Source: Candidatus Desulfofervidus auxilii (GTDB lineage: Bacteria > Desulfobacterota > Desulfofervidia > Desulfofervidales > Desulfofervidaceae). Taken from it: DNA of 51,695 bases. The position numbers and the translations under genes were made by a program. The notes beneath the pieces were generated by a model that was not told the DNA's origin, ran no database searches, and saw only the letters and a list, made by a program, of their open reading frames with translations. The stretch lies in contig NZ_CP013015.1 of the NCBI RefSeq assembly GCF_001577525.1, forward strand, positions 797,159-848,853, given 5' to 3'. Every line of letters starts with the position of its first letter. Positions within the stretch are counted from its first letter, which is position 1. Positions 17,409 through 26,070 of this stretch are shown piece by piece.

Positions 17409-17792
17409 ATGAAAAAAACGGTGGTTTTATCTGTTTTGCTCTTCCTTTTTGGATCTTTGGCAGTTGAAGCAAAGGTGGTAAATCAGACTCATCAAAAGTT
17501 GTATGGGGCTCATTTCTGGATACCTAAATTTGCCGTGTCTGAACAGAGTAAGTATGTAATGACAGATTTTGGACCTGGCAACATTCGCTTTTTAGAAAGA
17601 ATTGATATTGTGATTGATGATGAGATGCGGGTAAATGGCATTCGTATTTTTTATACTACCGGAGATGGCATTAAACGCCAGGTCTATCTGCATCAGGTTA
17701 AAGGATGGATATTAGAATCGCCACCTAGCCCCAAATCTGTGTCTAAAAAAGTCTTGATTCAAACTGTTACTACAGACGAATTGAGCAGATGA
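17409..17792 (+). CDS. Small secreted or periplasmic protein, function unknown
   Basis: The product is 127 residues with a signal peptide (MKKTVVLSVLLFLFGSLAVEA, cleavage near residue 21). The mature part has alternating beta-like segments (RIDIVIDDEMRVNGIRIFYT) and no cysteines. No family is recognised. AGGAGG lies 6 bases before the ATG, and the gene follows the YqaA-type gene by 14 bases, so it is probably the last member of the pyrG run. Confidence 0.75.
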   Translation: MKKTVVLSVLLFLFGSLAVEAKVVNQTHQKLYGAHFWIPKFAVSEQSKYVMTDFGPGNIRFLERIDIVIDDEMRVNGIRIFYTTGDGIKRQVYLHQVKGWILESPPSPKSVSKKVLIQTVTTDELSR

Positions 17793-17848
17793 TAGAACGG
17801 ACTTTTAGATCACAAATAAATGAGTTGGATAGTTAAAGGGGTAAAACT

Positions 17849-18209
17849 TTAGGACTTCGTCAAAGTAATTTTAACGGAGATCCAAATGTTAAGCGCACCT
17901 GTCTGCCGACAGGCAGGATGGCTCAATGCAGAATGCAAATTGAAAAATGCAAAATCGCCTTCTGTCAAATTGGAACGTCAGCACGTTTACACGTTTGCAC
18001 GTTAGAATTGGGAATTAGGAACTGGGAATTGGGAATTTCTATTTTCTGTTTCCTATTTTCTGTTTCCCGTTTCCCTTTTCTTCTTTATGCACGTTTACAA
18101 AGTTGTAAGTTAGAAAGTTTGCAAGTTAAAAAGTTGCAAGTTAACACGTTGGAAATGGGAATTTTTGTTTTCCGTTTTCTATTTTCTTAACTGTATTTTG
18201 TAAGTTTGA
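17849..18209. repeat. Intergenic repeat module A, copy 1 (uninterrupted site, joined to module C)
   Basis: It starts TTAGGACTTCGTCAAAG and ends TTTTGTAAGTTTGA. The copy at 50888-51339 shares both ends and most of the interior. The interior is a mosaic of short varied words (GGGAATTGGGAA types, TTTCTGTTTCCC types, AAGTTGCAAGTT types, CACGTT) rather than a simple tandem array. This copy has a 20-bp palindrome at 17898-17917 that the other lacks. No conserved reading frame: the indels shift every frame. Confidence 0.92.
17898..17917. repeat. Single 20-bp palindromic unit inserted in module A
   Basis: CCTGTCTGCCGACAGGCAGG is the reverse complement of the first unit at 10734-10753. The module A copy at 50888 reads straight through (AAGCGCAATGGCTC) where this copy carries the unit between AAGCGCA and ATGGCTC, so the unit is an addition or a clean loss. 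Confidence 0.9.
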
Positions 18210-18313
18210 CCCCAATTCCACTACATTTGGCTATTTCATTCCCTCACTATTTCACTACTCGCTGATTTAATGTTTTGGCATTTTGGCATTTGGATTTTGA
18301 AATTTGGATTTTT
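18208..18313. repeat. Intergenic repeat module C, copy 2 (joined to module A)
   Basis: Matches 899-995 with two substitutions and an 8-base TTTTGGCA duplication. It follows module A with a shared GA at 18208-18209. This joint is the empty counterpart of the IS110 insertion sites at both window ends. Confidence 0.92.
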
Positions 18314-18386
18314 TAGACCATATTTAAACGTTTGTTCTTTTTGTTAAATTACTTATGGCCTGACTTTGGCGTAGCCCTGGTAAAAA

Positions 18387-18965
18387 CTATACCTTTTTGA
18401 GATTGGGCAAAATGTGATAGAGAGAAAGAATCTTTTGCAATTTTTGAGGGTTAAAGCCTCCTGTTAAATAAATTTCTGTAAAACTTTCTTTCTCAAATAA
18501 TTGAAGTATGAAAGTAATATGTCCTGAATAACCAGTATTATCAAGTTGTTGTATCTTTCTTATAGTGCTTTTCGCTTCTTCAAATACCACACGATGGATG
18601 GTGGGCGATTTGCCATTGCATTTTTTCAAAGAATAAACCCAGCGACAACTAAATGGACGTGCTTCATAAATAAGACAGCTATCTTTTTTAGTGAGAAAAG
18701 GACAAGTGGTATGGCTTTTTGTTGTCCTTTTGTGAATTTCCTTCTTTAATTTCTTTTTTGTTTGACTTTTAAGGGGATCAGCAAAGGCATTGATTTTATT
18801 ATATATAACAAATGCTTCTAATGTAGTACAATCAATGGTAGCCATTTGCTTACAACAATCAGCACATCCTTTTTGGCAAACAGCTTCTTTTTTAAATTCC
18901 CTTACCTTTTCTTCAAATTCTTCATATATTCTCTTTAACTTCTCAATTTTTTCTGCTATATCCAT
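18387..18965 (-). CDS. YkgJ-family cysteine-cluster protein (CxxxCxxCC)
   Basis: The product is 192 residues. It has the cluster C30-x3-C34-x2-C37-C38 (CQKGCADCC) and a second set C88, C97, C107, C116 (CPFLTKKDSC and RPFSCRW). This is the pattern of the UPF0153/YkgJ family, whose cysteines probably bind a metal or an iron-sulfur cluster; the biochemical role is unknown. A helical charged N-terminus precedes the cluster. It is divergent from mnmE with only 30 bases between start codons. Confidence 0.85.
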   Translation of the reverse strand: MDIAEKIEKLKRIYEEFEEKVREFKKEAVCQKGCADCCKQMATIDCTTLEAFVIYNKINAFADPLKSQTKKKLKKEIHKRTTKSHTTCPFLTKKDSCLIYEARPFSCRWVYSLKKCNGKSPTIHRVVFEEAKSTIRKIQQLDNTGYSGHITFILQLFEKESFTEIYLTGGFNPQKLQKILSLYHILPNLKKV

Positions 18966-18973
18966 TAATAAAT

Positions 18974-19002
18974 ATTATATATTATTTTGGGATTTATGCC
19001 AT
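18974..19002 (-). promoter_or_regulatory. Promoter of the YkgJ-family gene overlapping the mnmE start
   Basis: On the minus strand TATAAT (18979-18974) lies 8 bases before ATG 18965. ATGGCA (19002-18997) sits 17 bases farther upstream, inside the first codons of mnmE. The transcript would start within 1-2 bases of the start codon. Confidence 0.45.
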
Positions 19003-20375
19003 ATTCAGAAGATACTATTGCAGCCATTGCTACCCCCCCTGGTGTAGGTGGAATAGGTATTGTAAGAATAAGTGGGCCTTTGGTAGAAGAAATTGCCAGA
19101 AGGATATTTCGGCCTAAAAAACCCATTTCTCATTTGAAATCCCACCATTTTTATTATGGTCACATTATTCATCCTGAAAATGAAGAGATAATAGATGAAG
19201 TTATGGTGGTGCTTATGCGTGCCCCTCATAGTTATACTTGTGAAGATGTCTTAGAAATTCACTGTCATGGAAGTCCATTGGTTCTAAAACAGGTGCTTGA
19301 ATTAAGCTTAAAGTTGGGAGCTAGATTAGCTGAACCAGGTGAATTTACTAAAAGGGCCTTTCTCCATGGAAGATTAGATTTATCTCAGGCAGAAGCAGTT
19401 TTGAATATAATCCAAGCACGCACTGAAAGGGAACTTCAGTTTGCTACCCGCCAGCTTCAGGGTTATTTAGGGCAAGAGATTAAGAGGATAAGAGACTGTT
19501 TAAGAGAATTTAAGGCTCACTTAGAAGTGGCCATTGATTTTCCTGAAGAAGAGGTAGAAATTGCGCCCCTTGATGCATGGCTTCCACGAATTGAAAACCA
19601 GGTATTAAAACCTATTAAGGGGTTATTACAAGCCTATTCTAAAGCCAGGGTCTTAAGAGAAGGGGCAATTATGGCTATTGTAGGTAAGCCTAATGTAGGA
19701 AAATCTTCTTTATTAAACTGCCTTTTGAAAGAAGATAAAGCCATTGTTACCTCTATACCTGGAACTACTCGTGACATTATAGAAGAGGTGTTAAATATCA
19801 ACGGCATGCCTATCAGAGTAGCAGACACAGCCGGTTTACGTAAGACTAAACATGCTATTGAAGCCATTGGTGTGGAACGGGCATGGGAGAAGATAGCTGA
19901 GGCAGATATTGTGCTTTTAGTAATTGATGTAAGCCGCCCTTTAGGTAAAGAAGATAAAGAAATTTATGAAAAAATAAAAGAAAAAGATATAATTTTGGTG
20001 TTAAATAAATCCGACTTAACACCTAAAATAGATGAAAAAGTTTTGAAGAAGGAATTCAAAGATTTACCTATAGTTCACATCTCTGCTCTTTATGGGCAAG
20101 GAATAGAAAAATTAGAAAAAACTATTTATCACCATCTTTTAGGAAGGGATGTAAGCATGCCTAGTTTTATTCCCACCTTACGCCACAAACAGGTGTTAGA
20201 AAGGGCAATAGAGGCGATTAATAGGATAAAAGAGGCTATGGTAAATGGGCTTCCTGCGGTATTTATTAGCGTTGAAGTCAAAGAAGCCTTAGATATTTTA
20301 GGTGAAATCGTAGGAGAAACTACATCAGAAGATATATTAGAATACATCTTTAGCCAATTTTGTATTGGGAAATGA
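18996..20375 (+). CDS. mnmE: tRNA modification GTPase MnmE
   Basis: The product is 459 residues from ATG 18996, which gives the usual start MPYSEDTIAAIATPPG. An in-frame TTG 9 bases upstream is unlikely. The N-terminal domain binds formyl-tetrahydrofolate. The G domain has GKPNVGKS (230-237), an IPGTTRD switch, DTAG and NKSD. The C-terminal FCIGK carries the invariant cysteine of the CxGK motif. With MnmG it makes the cmnm5 group on wobble uridine of several tRNAs. Its 3' end overlaps the convergent FG-GAP gene by 39 bases. Confidence 0.97.
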   Translation: MPYSEDTIAAIATPPGVGGIGIVRISGPLVEEIARRIFRPKKPISHLKSHHFYYGHIIHPENEEIIDEVMVVLMRAPHSYTCEDVLEIHCHGSPLVLKQVLELSLKLGARLAEPGEFTKRAFLHGRLDLSQAEAVLNIIQARTERELQFATRQLQGYLGQEIKRIRDCLREFKAHLEVAIDFPEEEVEIAPLDAWLPRIENQVLKPIKGLLQAYSKARVLREGAIMAIVGKPNVGKSSLLNCLLKEDKAIVTSIPGTTRDIIEEVLNINGMPIRVADTAGLRKTKHAIEAIGVERAWEKIAEADIVLLVIDVSRPLGKEDKEIYEKIKEKDIILVLNKSDLTPKIDEKVLKKEFKDLPIVHISALYGQGIEKLEKTIYHHLLGRDVSMPSFIPTLRHKQVLERAIEAINRIKEAMVNGLPAVFISVEVKEALDILGEIVGETTSEDILEYIFSQFCIGK

Positions 20376-21797
20376 TAGGTCATAGGCTATTACAATAGTC
20401 TTTTTACCTACAGGCAAGGTTGTTCTTACTACCATAAAGACTAGCTCTTTATGGCCATCGTTATCAAAATCACCTATGCAGCAATCGGTAATATATCCTA
20501 TGACTTTAGGAGAAGACCACACCACTTTCATTCCCATTTTGTCCCAAGAAAGCAATTTAAACTGCCCTTGGTAAAAACCTTTTTGCCCCTCTTGGTAATT
20601 TTTGTAAACAATTACTTCTAAGGGAGACATTTTATCCAAATCAGCTACCAGTAAACCATCATAATATTCATGGCCTTTCCACTCTTTATTTTTTGAAATC
20701 AATCTCAGATAGTGCTGCCTATCTAAACATAACAAATCTTGAACATTATCAGCAGTCAAATTAGTAAGAGCACAATCATATATCTTAATGTTTGGTGAGG
20801 AATAAATTTTTTCAGCTATATTAAATCCCTCACCATCCCATATCAAACGAAAGAGATTTCCTTTATAGAAATCCTTTTGTCCTAAAATTACCTTTTTCTC
20901 ATCAGGGTAAGTTTGGACCTTTAAACACCAGGGAATATCTTTAGCTAGAGGTTTAAGTTTACCATCTTGCCATGAATAGACCTCAGAAGTAACCAAATTT
21001 TTAATCATCTTAGTAATTAATAGTTCTTCTTTTCTATCTTGGTCTACATCACAGGAATCAATATTGACCAGAAAGACATTATCAGGAAACTCTTTTTTCT
21101 TTAAAATAGCAAGGGAGCCTTTGACATAATGGTAAATCCAGATATTATTATCATCAATAAGCACCAGTTCATTGTGTCCATCCCCATTTATATCCCCTAT
21201 AGTTAAACCCTTTGCCTCAAAAGAAAGGGGGTAGCTGTACCATTTAATTAACTTGATTTTGGTAGAAGGCAAAGGAGAAACTTTGATTTTAGGAGGTAAT
21301 GATGGTTTGGCAATTGTTTCGTTGGCTCCTCTCTCTAACATACTATTATTTATTTTTGTAGCTAAAGTACTTAATTCTAAAAGAAGTTCTTCTTTTGCAC
21401 ATGAACCAGAAAAGGAATATGTTTTATTTTGGGCCATATTTAGAAGCCTGAGTGCTATACTAGCTCCCTGGTCAGTAATGGTAATACTCCCGTAAAGCAC
21501 ATAATCAGTCTTGAGCCTTTTTCCCAATTGATATACTTGGGTTTTGGTGGGCATTTCATTTATTTTTAGTGTTACCATTACTCTTTGTATCTTTTCTTTA
21601 GCAATTACTTCTACTTTCTCATTCCCCAGGCGAATAAAAAACATATCATAAATTCCGTCTTTTAAATAATTAAATTCCTTCGGGGCATTCAGAAAAAAGG
21701 GAATAATAGCCACTTCTTTCTTCTCTGCCTCAACTATTTTAGTTAAAAAAATAAATAAGAAATATAAAATCAATCCTACACTAAATATTTTTTTCAA
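20337..21797 (-). CDS. Exported FG-GAP/VCBS repeat protein with CsgG/FlgO-like N-terminal part
   Basis: The product is 486 residues. After a signal peptide (about 1-24) comes KKEVAIIPFFLNAPKEFNYLKDGI and a segment with LGKRLKTDYVLYGSIT, like the fold of CsgG/TolB-N-type envelope proteins. A Pro-rich linker near 165-180 follows. The rest is an FG-GAP beta-propeller with Ca-binding-like loops GDINGDGHNEL, CDVDQDRKEEL and GDFDNDGHKEL. It is probably attached to or located in the envelope. It overlaps the methyltransferase gene by 4 bases and is the last gene of the rpe-feoAB run. Confidence 0.75.
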   Translation of the reverse strand: MKKIFSVGLILYFLFIFLTKIVEAEKKEVAIIPFFLNAPKEFNYLKDGIYDMFFIRLGNEKVEVIAKEKIQRVMVTLKINEMPTKTQVYQLGKRLKTDYVLYGSITITDQGASIALRLLNMAQNKTYSFSGSCAKEELLLELSTLATKINNSMLERGANETIAKPSLPPKIKVSPLPSTKIKLIKWYSYPLSFEAKGLTIGDINGDGHNELVLIDDNNIWIYHYVKGSLAILKKKEFPDNVFLVNIDSCDVDQDRKEELLITKMIKNLVTSEVYSWQDGKLKPLAKDIPWCLKVQTYPDEKKVILGQKDFYKGNLFRLIWDGEGFNIAEKIYSSPNIKIYDCALTNLTADNVQDLLCLDRQHYLRLISKNKEWKGHEYYDGLLVADLDKMSPLEVIVYKNYQEGQKGFYQGQFKLLSWDKMGMKVVWSSPKVIGYITDCCIGDFDNDGHKELVFMVVRTTLPVGKKTIVIAYDLSFPNTKLAKDVF

Positions 21798-22483
21798 TTA
21801 TTATCCTCGGTATAAGCTAATACAAAATAAAGTTTAGGCTCATCAATATATATCTGAAGGATAAAACCATATTTTTTAAGTAATCTCTTTAAACTAATTT
21901 TATTAGGTAAGGGGTCAAGAGGGAAGGGCATAGCTTGAGATAATTTATCTACAAATTCTTTTCCCTCGGGATGGCTAATAATCATTCTGCCATGAGGTTT
22001 TAATATCTTTTTAAGGGTTTTAAGGGCAGCGGGTTTATCCCCAATGTTTGGCCATACAGCATTTAAAAAAGCCACATTAATAGAATTATCTGGAAGGGGT
22101 AAATCCTTCACATCCATCAAATAAGTCTCTACTTGAGGAAATTTTGTTTTCAAATTAGCCAACATTTTGGGGGATAAATCACAGGCAATAATTTTTTTAG
22201 GCTTATAAGGCAAAAAATAGGGAATAAGCACACCTGTCCCTGCTCCCACATCTAAAATAATCTCTCCTGGTTTTAAACTAGCTAATTTCACAATCCTCTT
22301 TAAATTTGACTGAATTTCTAAAGGCAAGGGCTTGGTGAAAATATCCTTAACTTTATCAAAAAATTCACTTTGAAACTTATTATAGGTTTCTATGTCTGTA
22401 ATTTCCACCGAAAGATCCAGCAATCCTCGTTTTTTTAACTCTTCATAAATATCTTCAAGTTCAAGAGGGCGTTTTTTAGACAT
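21794..22483 (-). CDS. Class I SAM-dependent methyltransferase
   Basis: The product is 229 residues. The AdoMet site is ILDVGAGTGVL (76-86), followed by ACDLSPKML and a VETYLMDVKDLPLPDNSI segment, typical of the Methyltransf_11/UbiE-like group. The substrate is unknown. The gene overlaps the aldehyde dehydrogenase gene by 8 bases and the FG-GAP gene by 4, so the three are transcribed and probably translated together. Confidence 0.85.
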   Translation of the reverse strand: MSKKRPLELEDIYEELKKRGLLDLSVEITDIETYNKFQSEFFDKVKDIFTKPLPLEIQSNLKRIVKLASLKPGEIILDVGAGTGVLIPYFLPYKPKKIIACDLSPKMLANLKTKFPQVETYLMDVKDLPLPDNSINVAFLNAVWPNIGDKPAALKTLKKILKPHGRMIISHPEGKEFVDKLSQAMPFPLDPLPNKISLKRLLKKYGFILQIYIDEPKLYFVLAYTEDNN

Positions 22484-23897
22484 ATTTAATAGCTAGAATT
22501 TTTCCTTCACTCATTTCAGTCATGGCATATTTAATTCCCTCTTTCCCTATACCAGAACCCTTAATTCCTCCATAGGGCATGGGGTCACTGCGATAAGTAG
22601 GCACATCATTAACAATCACCCCTCCTACTTCCAACTGATTATAGGCAGAAAAAACCTCGTTTAAATCTTCTGTAAATATACCTGCTTGTAACCCATAAAC
22701 AGAATTGTTTACCATTGCTATGGCCTCATTAAATGTTTTATATGGTTCAACTGTAACTACAGGACCAAATATCTCTTTAGCATTTACCTTCATTTCTGGC
22801 CGGGTGTGAGTGAGCACAGTGGGATAAATTACATTACCCTCTCTTTTCCCTCCTATAACCAATTTTGCTCCGTCTTTTAAGGCCTCCTTTATCCAATTTT
22901 CTACTCTTTGGGCAGCGGTTTGGTTAATAAGAGGACCTACCAGTGTATTTTCATCTAATGGATTGCCAGTGTGAATCATCTTTACTTTTTCCACAAACTC
23001 CTCAAGAAAACTTTCATAAAAATTCTCCTTAACCAGGATACGCTGGACCGAGATACATACCTGACCTGCCTGATAAAAACTGCCAAAGATAGCCCTTTCT
23101 AAGAGAAATTCTTTAAGATGCAAAGAACTGATTACCAAAGCCGCATTTCCTCCTAATTCCAAGGTAACCCTTTTTTTCCCAGCAATGGTTTTCAAATACC
23201 ATCCCACATCCGGACTGCCTGTAAAAGTAAGCATGGCCAGACGGTCATCTCTTGCCATCTTTTCTGCCAATTGGGTGGAACAGGGCAAGATACTGATACT
23301 TCCCTCAGGTAAATCAGTTTGAGCAATGATTTCACCCAATATTAAAGCAGTGATAGGGGCAGCAGAAGAAGGCTTGATAATTATGGGATTGCCTACTGCC
23401 AGAGCAGGGGCTACCTTATGGGCCACTAAATTTAAAGGAAAGTTAAAAGGTGTAATTCCCAAGATGGGTCCGATAGGAAAGCGTTTATAGATGGCCAAGC
23501 GTTTTTCTCCCAATTTGTCTAAGTCTAAAGGTATTACTTCCCCGCCAAAGCGTTTTACCTCTTCTGAGGCATATTGAAATAATTCAATACAACGGTTTAC
23601 TTCTATCCTAGCCAGAGAGATAGGTTTTCCTACCTCCAAAGCCATCATGTGGGCTATTTCTTCTGTTCTCTCCTTTACACCTTGACTAATTTGCGCCAAT
23701 GCATTTGCCTTAACATAAACAGGTAAGTGTTTTAAAAGGCTGAATGCCTTTAGGGCCTTTTCAATGGCCTCTTCTATCTCATTCTCACCACCCACACATA
23801 CTTTAGCCACAGCTTGGTTATCATAAGGAGAATTAATAGTAATGTAATTATCTGTTTCCTTTGTTTTATTTCCTACAAGTATAGGATAAACTTTCAT
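22476..23897 (-). CDS. NAD(P)-dependent aldehyde dehydrogenase
   Basis: The product is 473 residues. Catalytic residues are visible: N152 (GITPFNFPLN), K175 (IIIKPSSAAP), E247 (VTLELGGNAA) and the nucleophile C281 (YQAGQVCISVQ). The short length and the Q-V-C-I-S-V-Q-R context resemble non-phosphorylating glyceraldehyde-3-phosphate or lactaldehyde/sulfolactaldehyde-type ALDHs; the substrate cannot be fixed. Eleven bases separate it from feoB, an uncommon pairing. Confidence 0.92.
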   Translation of the reverse strand: MKVYPILVGNKTKETDNYITINSPYDNQAVAKVCVGGENEIEEAIEKALKAFSLLKHLPVYVKANALAQISQGVKERTEEIAHMMALEVGKPISLARIEVNRCIELFQYASEEVKRFGGEVIPLDLDKLGEKRLAIYKRFPIGPILGITPFNFPLNLVAHKVAPALAVGNPIIIKPSSAAPITALILGEIIAQTDLPEGSISILPCSTQLAEKMARDDRLAMLTFTGSPDVGWYLKTIAGKKRVTLELGGNAALVISSLHLKEFLLERAIFGSFYQAGQVCISVQRILVKENFYESFLEEFVEKVKMIHTGNPLDENTLVGPLINQTAAQRVENWIKEALKDGAKLVIGGKREGNVIYPTVLTHTRPEMKVNAKEIFGPVVTVEPYKTFNEAIAMVNNSVYGLQAGIFTEDLNEVFSAYNQLEVGGVIVNDVPTYRSDPMPYGGIKGSGIGKEGIKYAMTEMSEGKILAIKYV

Positions 23898-23908
23898 GCT
23901 TTTCTCCT

Positions 23909-25828
23909 CTAAAATAAAATATAACTCAAAAACCTAAATAAAATGGCCATAGTAAAGGCAATCATAACACTAAAAATTATAGCAAGACCTGTTTTTTTAC
24001 CACCAATCTCCCGCCATAGGGCCGCAATAGTAGCTGCACAGGGAATGTAAAAAACTACAAATATAGTGAAGGTAAGAATTTGTCCCTTATTCATGACGGT
24101 CAGGATGTCTTTTGTCCCTAGGGCCTGTAAAAGCATAATTAAAGATAGTTCCTTGCGCAGGATGCCGAAAATAAGAGTGGTTCCCACTTCTGGAGGCAAG
24201 GCCAAGGGGATAGTAATAGGTAAACACAAGGTATTGATTATTTTATCTAATTGAAAAAATTGTAAAATTCCCAAAACAATACTTCCCACAATCAAAATAG
24301 GCCACGCTATCACTATAAATTCTTTAAGTCTATACCATGATTTTATCCATACAGTTTTATAAGATGGAAGATGATAATTAGGCACTTCTAAAAGCAATCC
24401 TGGCGTAACCTCTGGATACATCCTGGTCAAAACCTTTCCTGCTAGACCAACCACAAGGAGATTGAGTATATATATCCCAAAGGCGTAATTAGGTCCTAGA
24501 TAATAGAAAACTAATCCCATGATGATGACTGTGCGAGCAGAGCAAGGGATTAAAGTAGTCAAAATAGCAGTAATAAATCTGTCTCTTTCCGATTCTAAAA
24601 TCCGGGTGGACATCACTGCAGGAACACTACAACCATAACCTAAAAGAAAGGGAATAACGGATTTTCCGTGAAGACCCAGCCGGTGCATAAAAGTATCCAG
24701 CAGAAAAGCCACCCTGGGTAAATAACCAGAATCTTCTAAGATAGCCAAACCAATAAGAAAGGGAGTTAGGTAAGGTAAAACAATGGCTATCCCACCAGCG
24801 ATGCCCTGGATAATTCCTTCAATAATTACATAAACAAGAGAAGAACGATGGATGTATTTTTGTATCTCAGTTAGGCTTTGGTCAAAGAGACTTATTAATG
24901 GCTCTTCAATAAAACTACCAATTTTAAAAACTAATGTAAAAAAAAGATAAAAAATCAAGGCCAAAAATATATAACCCCATATCTTGTGCATAAGGACATC
25001 ATCTATTTTATCCCTGATATCGGGTTTAGGTGAACGAAGGATTTTCACTACTGTTTCATAAATGTTCATAGCTAGGGCATGTCTTTCAGAAGAAATAACC
25101 ACATCAGAAGGTCTCCCATGTGTTTGCTCTAAGTGTTTTTGTGTCTTATTAACAAAGGATAAAAGAGAAGGAGCAGTTGTTTCAAGAATTTTTTCAAATT
25201 CAGTGTCTTTTTCTAAAAGTTTAAGGGCTAAAAAACGAGGGGGGAGGTTCAATGTCCTGGCTATTTTATCCACTTTTGAGGTAAGTTTTACTACTATTTC
25301 CTCCACATCTTTGCTCAAATAAATAGGTTGGCCAATTATTTGTTTTTTATGAACTTCCAAGGCTGTTCTTACCAATTCAGCTAATCCTTTACCTGTATAA
25401 GCAATGGTTTTTACCACAGGCACACCTAAAATCTGGGATAGTTTCTCTATATCAATTTGGATACCCTTCCTTTCCGCCTCATCAACCATATTTAAGGCTA
25501 TAACCATAGGTTTACCCAACTCTAACAACTCAAGGGTAAGTTCCAGACTTCTTCCCAAAAGAGAAGCATCCATCACATTGATAATCACATCCACTGTTTC
25601 TCTCAATAGATATTTTCGGGCTTCTCTTTCAGCTGCATCCATAGAGATAAGGGAATAAGTGCCTGGCAAATCAATACATTCACAGGTATAGCCATTAATA
25701 AATAGCTTACTGGCTGTGTATTTTACAGTTGTGCCAGGAAAGTTAGAAACAATGGCCTTATAGCCACTTAGGTAGTTAAATATGGTGCTTTTCCCACAAT
25801 TAGGTTGTCCTACCAATACAGCTTTCAA
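23909..25828 (-). CDS. feoB: Ferrous iron transporter FeoB
   Basis: The product is 639 residues, at the short end for the family. The cytoplasmic G domain has GQPNCGKS (7-14), NFPGTT, DLPGTYSL and NMVD. A GDI-like helical domain follows and then about eight membrane segments with the first Gate region (YLPRVAFLLDTFMHRLGLHGKSVIPFLLGYGCSVPAVM) and a second one near the C-terminus (FYIPCAATIAAL). Both Gate regions carry the expected cysteine. It imports Fe2+ across the inner membrane. It overlaps feoA by 4 bases. No FeoC-like gene is seen. Confidence 0.97.
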   Translation of the reverse strand: MKAVLVGQPNCGKSTIFNYLSGYKAIVSNFPGTTVKYTASKLFINGYTCECIDLPGTYSLISMDAAEREARKYLLRETVDVIINVMDASLLGRSLELTLELLELGKPMVIALNMVDEAERKGIQIDIEKLSQILGVPVVKTIAYTGKGLAELVRTALEVHKKQIIGQPIYLSKDVEEIVVKLTSKVDKIARTLNLPPRFLALKLLEKDTEFEKILETTAPSLLSFVNKTQKHLEQTHGRPSDVVISSERHALAMNIYETVVKILRSPKPDIRDKIDDVLMHKIWGYIFLALIFYLFFTLVFKIGSFIEEPLISLFDQSLTEIQKYIHRSSLVYVIIEGIIQGIAGGIAIVLPYLTPFLIGLAILEDSGYLPRVAFLLDTFMHRLGLHGKSVIPFLLGYGCSVPAVMSTRILESERDRFITAILTTLIPCSARTVIIMGLVFYYLGPNYAFGIYILNLLVVGLAGKVLTRMYPEVTPGLLLEVPNYHLPSYKTVWIKSWYRLKEFIVIAWPILIVGSIVLGILQFFQLDKIINTLCLPITIPLALPPEVGTTLIFGILRKELSLIMLLQALGTKDILTVMNKGQILTFTIFVVFYIPCAATIAALWREIGGKKTGLAIIFSVMIAFTMAILFRFLSYILF

Positions 25829-26058
25829 TCAATGTCCTCCACTATTACCTTTGTAGCCATCCCTCGGCCCAACATAAATTTTGTGCCATTTACCTCTGCT
25901 AGAATAGGTCCTGCAAAAGGAGCACTTCTTATAATTTTTATAGTTTCTCCTGGGAGAACTCCTAAATCTGCCAAACATTGTCTACACCTTAATCCTCCTT
26001 CAATTCTTAGGATACGGACTATTTTGCCTGCTGGTATTCTGTCTAAGCTGATGGACAT
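25825..26058 (-). CDS. feoA: FeoA, SH3-like partner of FeoB
   Basis: The product is 77 residues. It has the FeoA pattern: RIPAGKIVRILRIEGG, LADLGVLPGETIKII, and a final beta-strand region GRGMATKVIV. CRQC near residue 25 is slightly unusual and might bind metal. FeoA associates with FeoB at the membrane. It is coupled to feoB by a 4-base overlap and lies 12 bases after rpe. Confidence 0.93.
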   Translation of the reverse strand: MSISLDRIPAGKIVRILRIEGGLRCRQCLADLGVLPGETIKIIRSAPFAGPILAEVNGTKFMLGRGMATKVIVEDID

Positions 26059-26070
26059 AGATTTTCTCCT

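Noticed and set aside
17886-18005. Possible small peptide starting at the ATG after GGAG in module A
   Set aside because: In copy 2 the equivalent frame stops after 14 codons and the 20-bp insertion shifts the frame, so it is not conserved as protein.
17918-18190. Open frame of 90 codons through module A
   Set aside because: It is a translation of the repeat; the other copy of the repeat has indels that break it, and the product is low-complexity.
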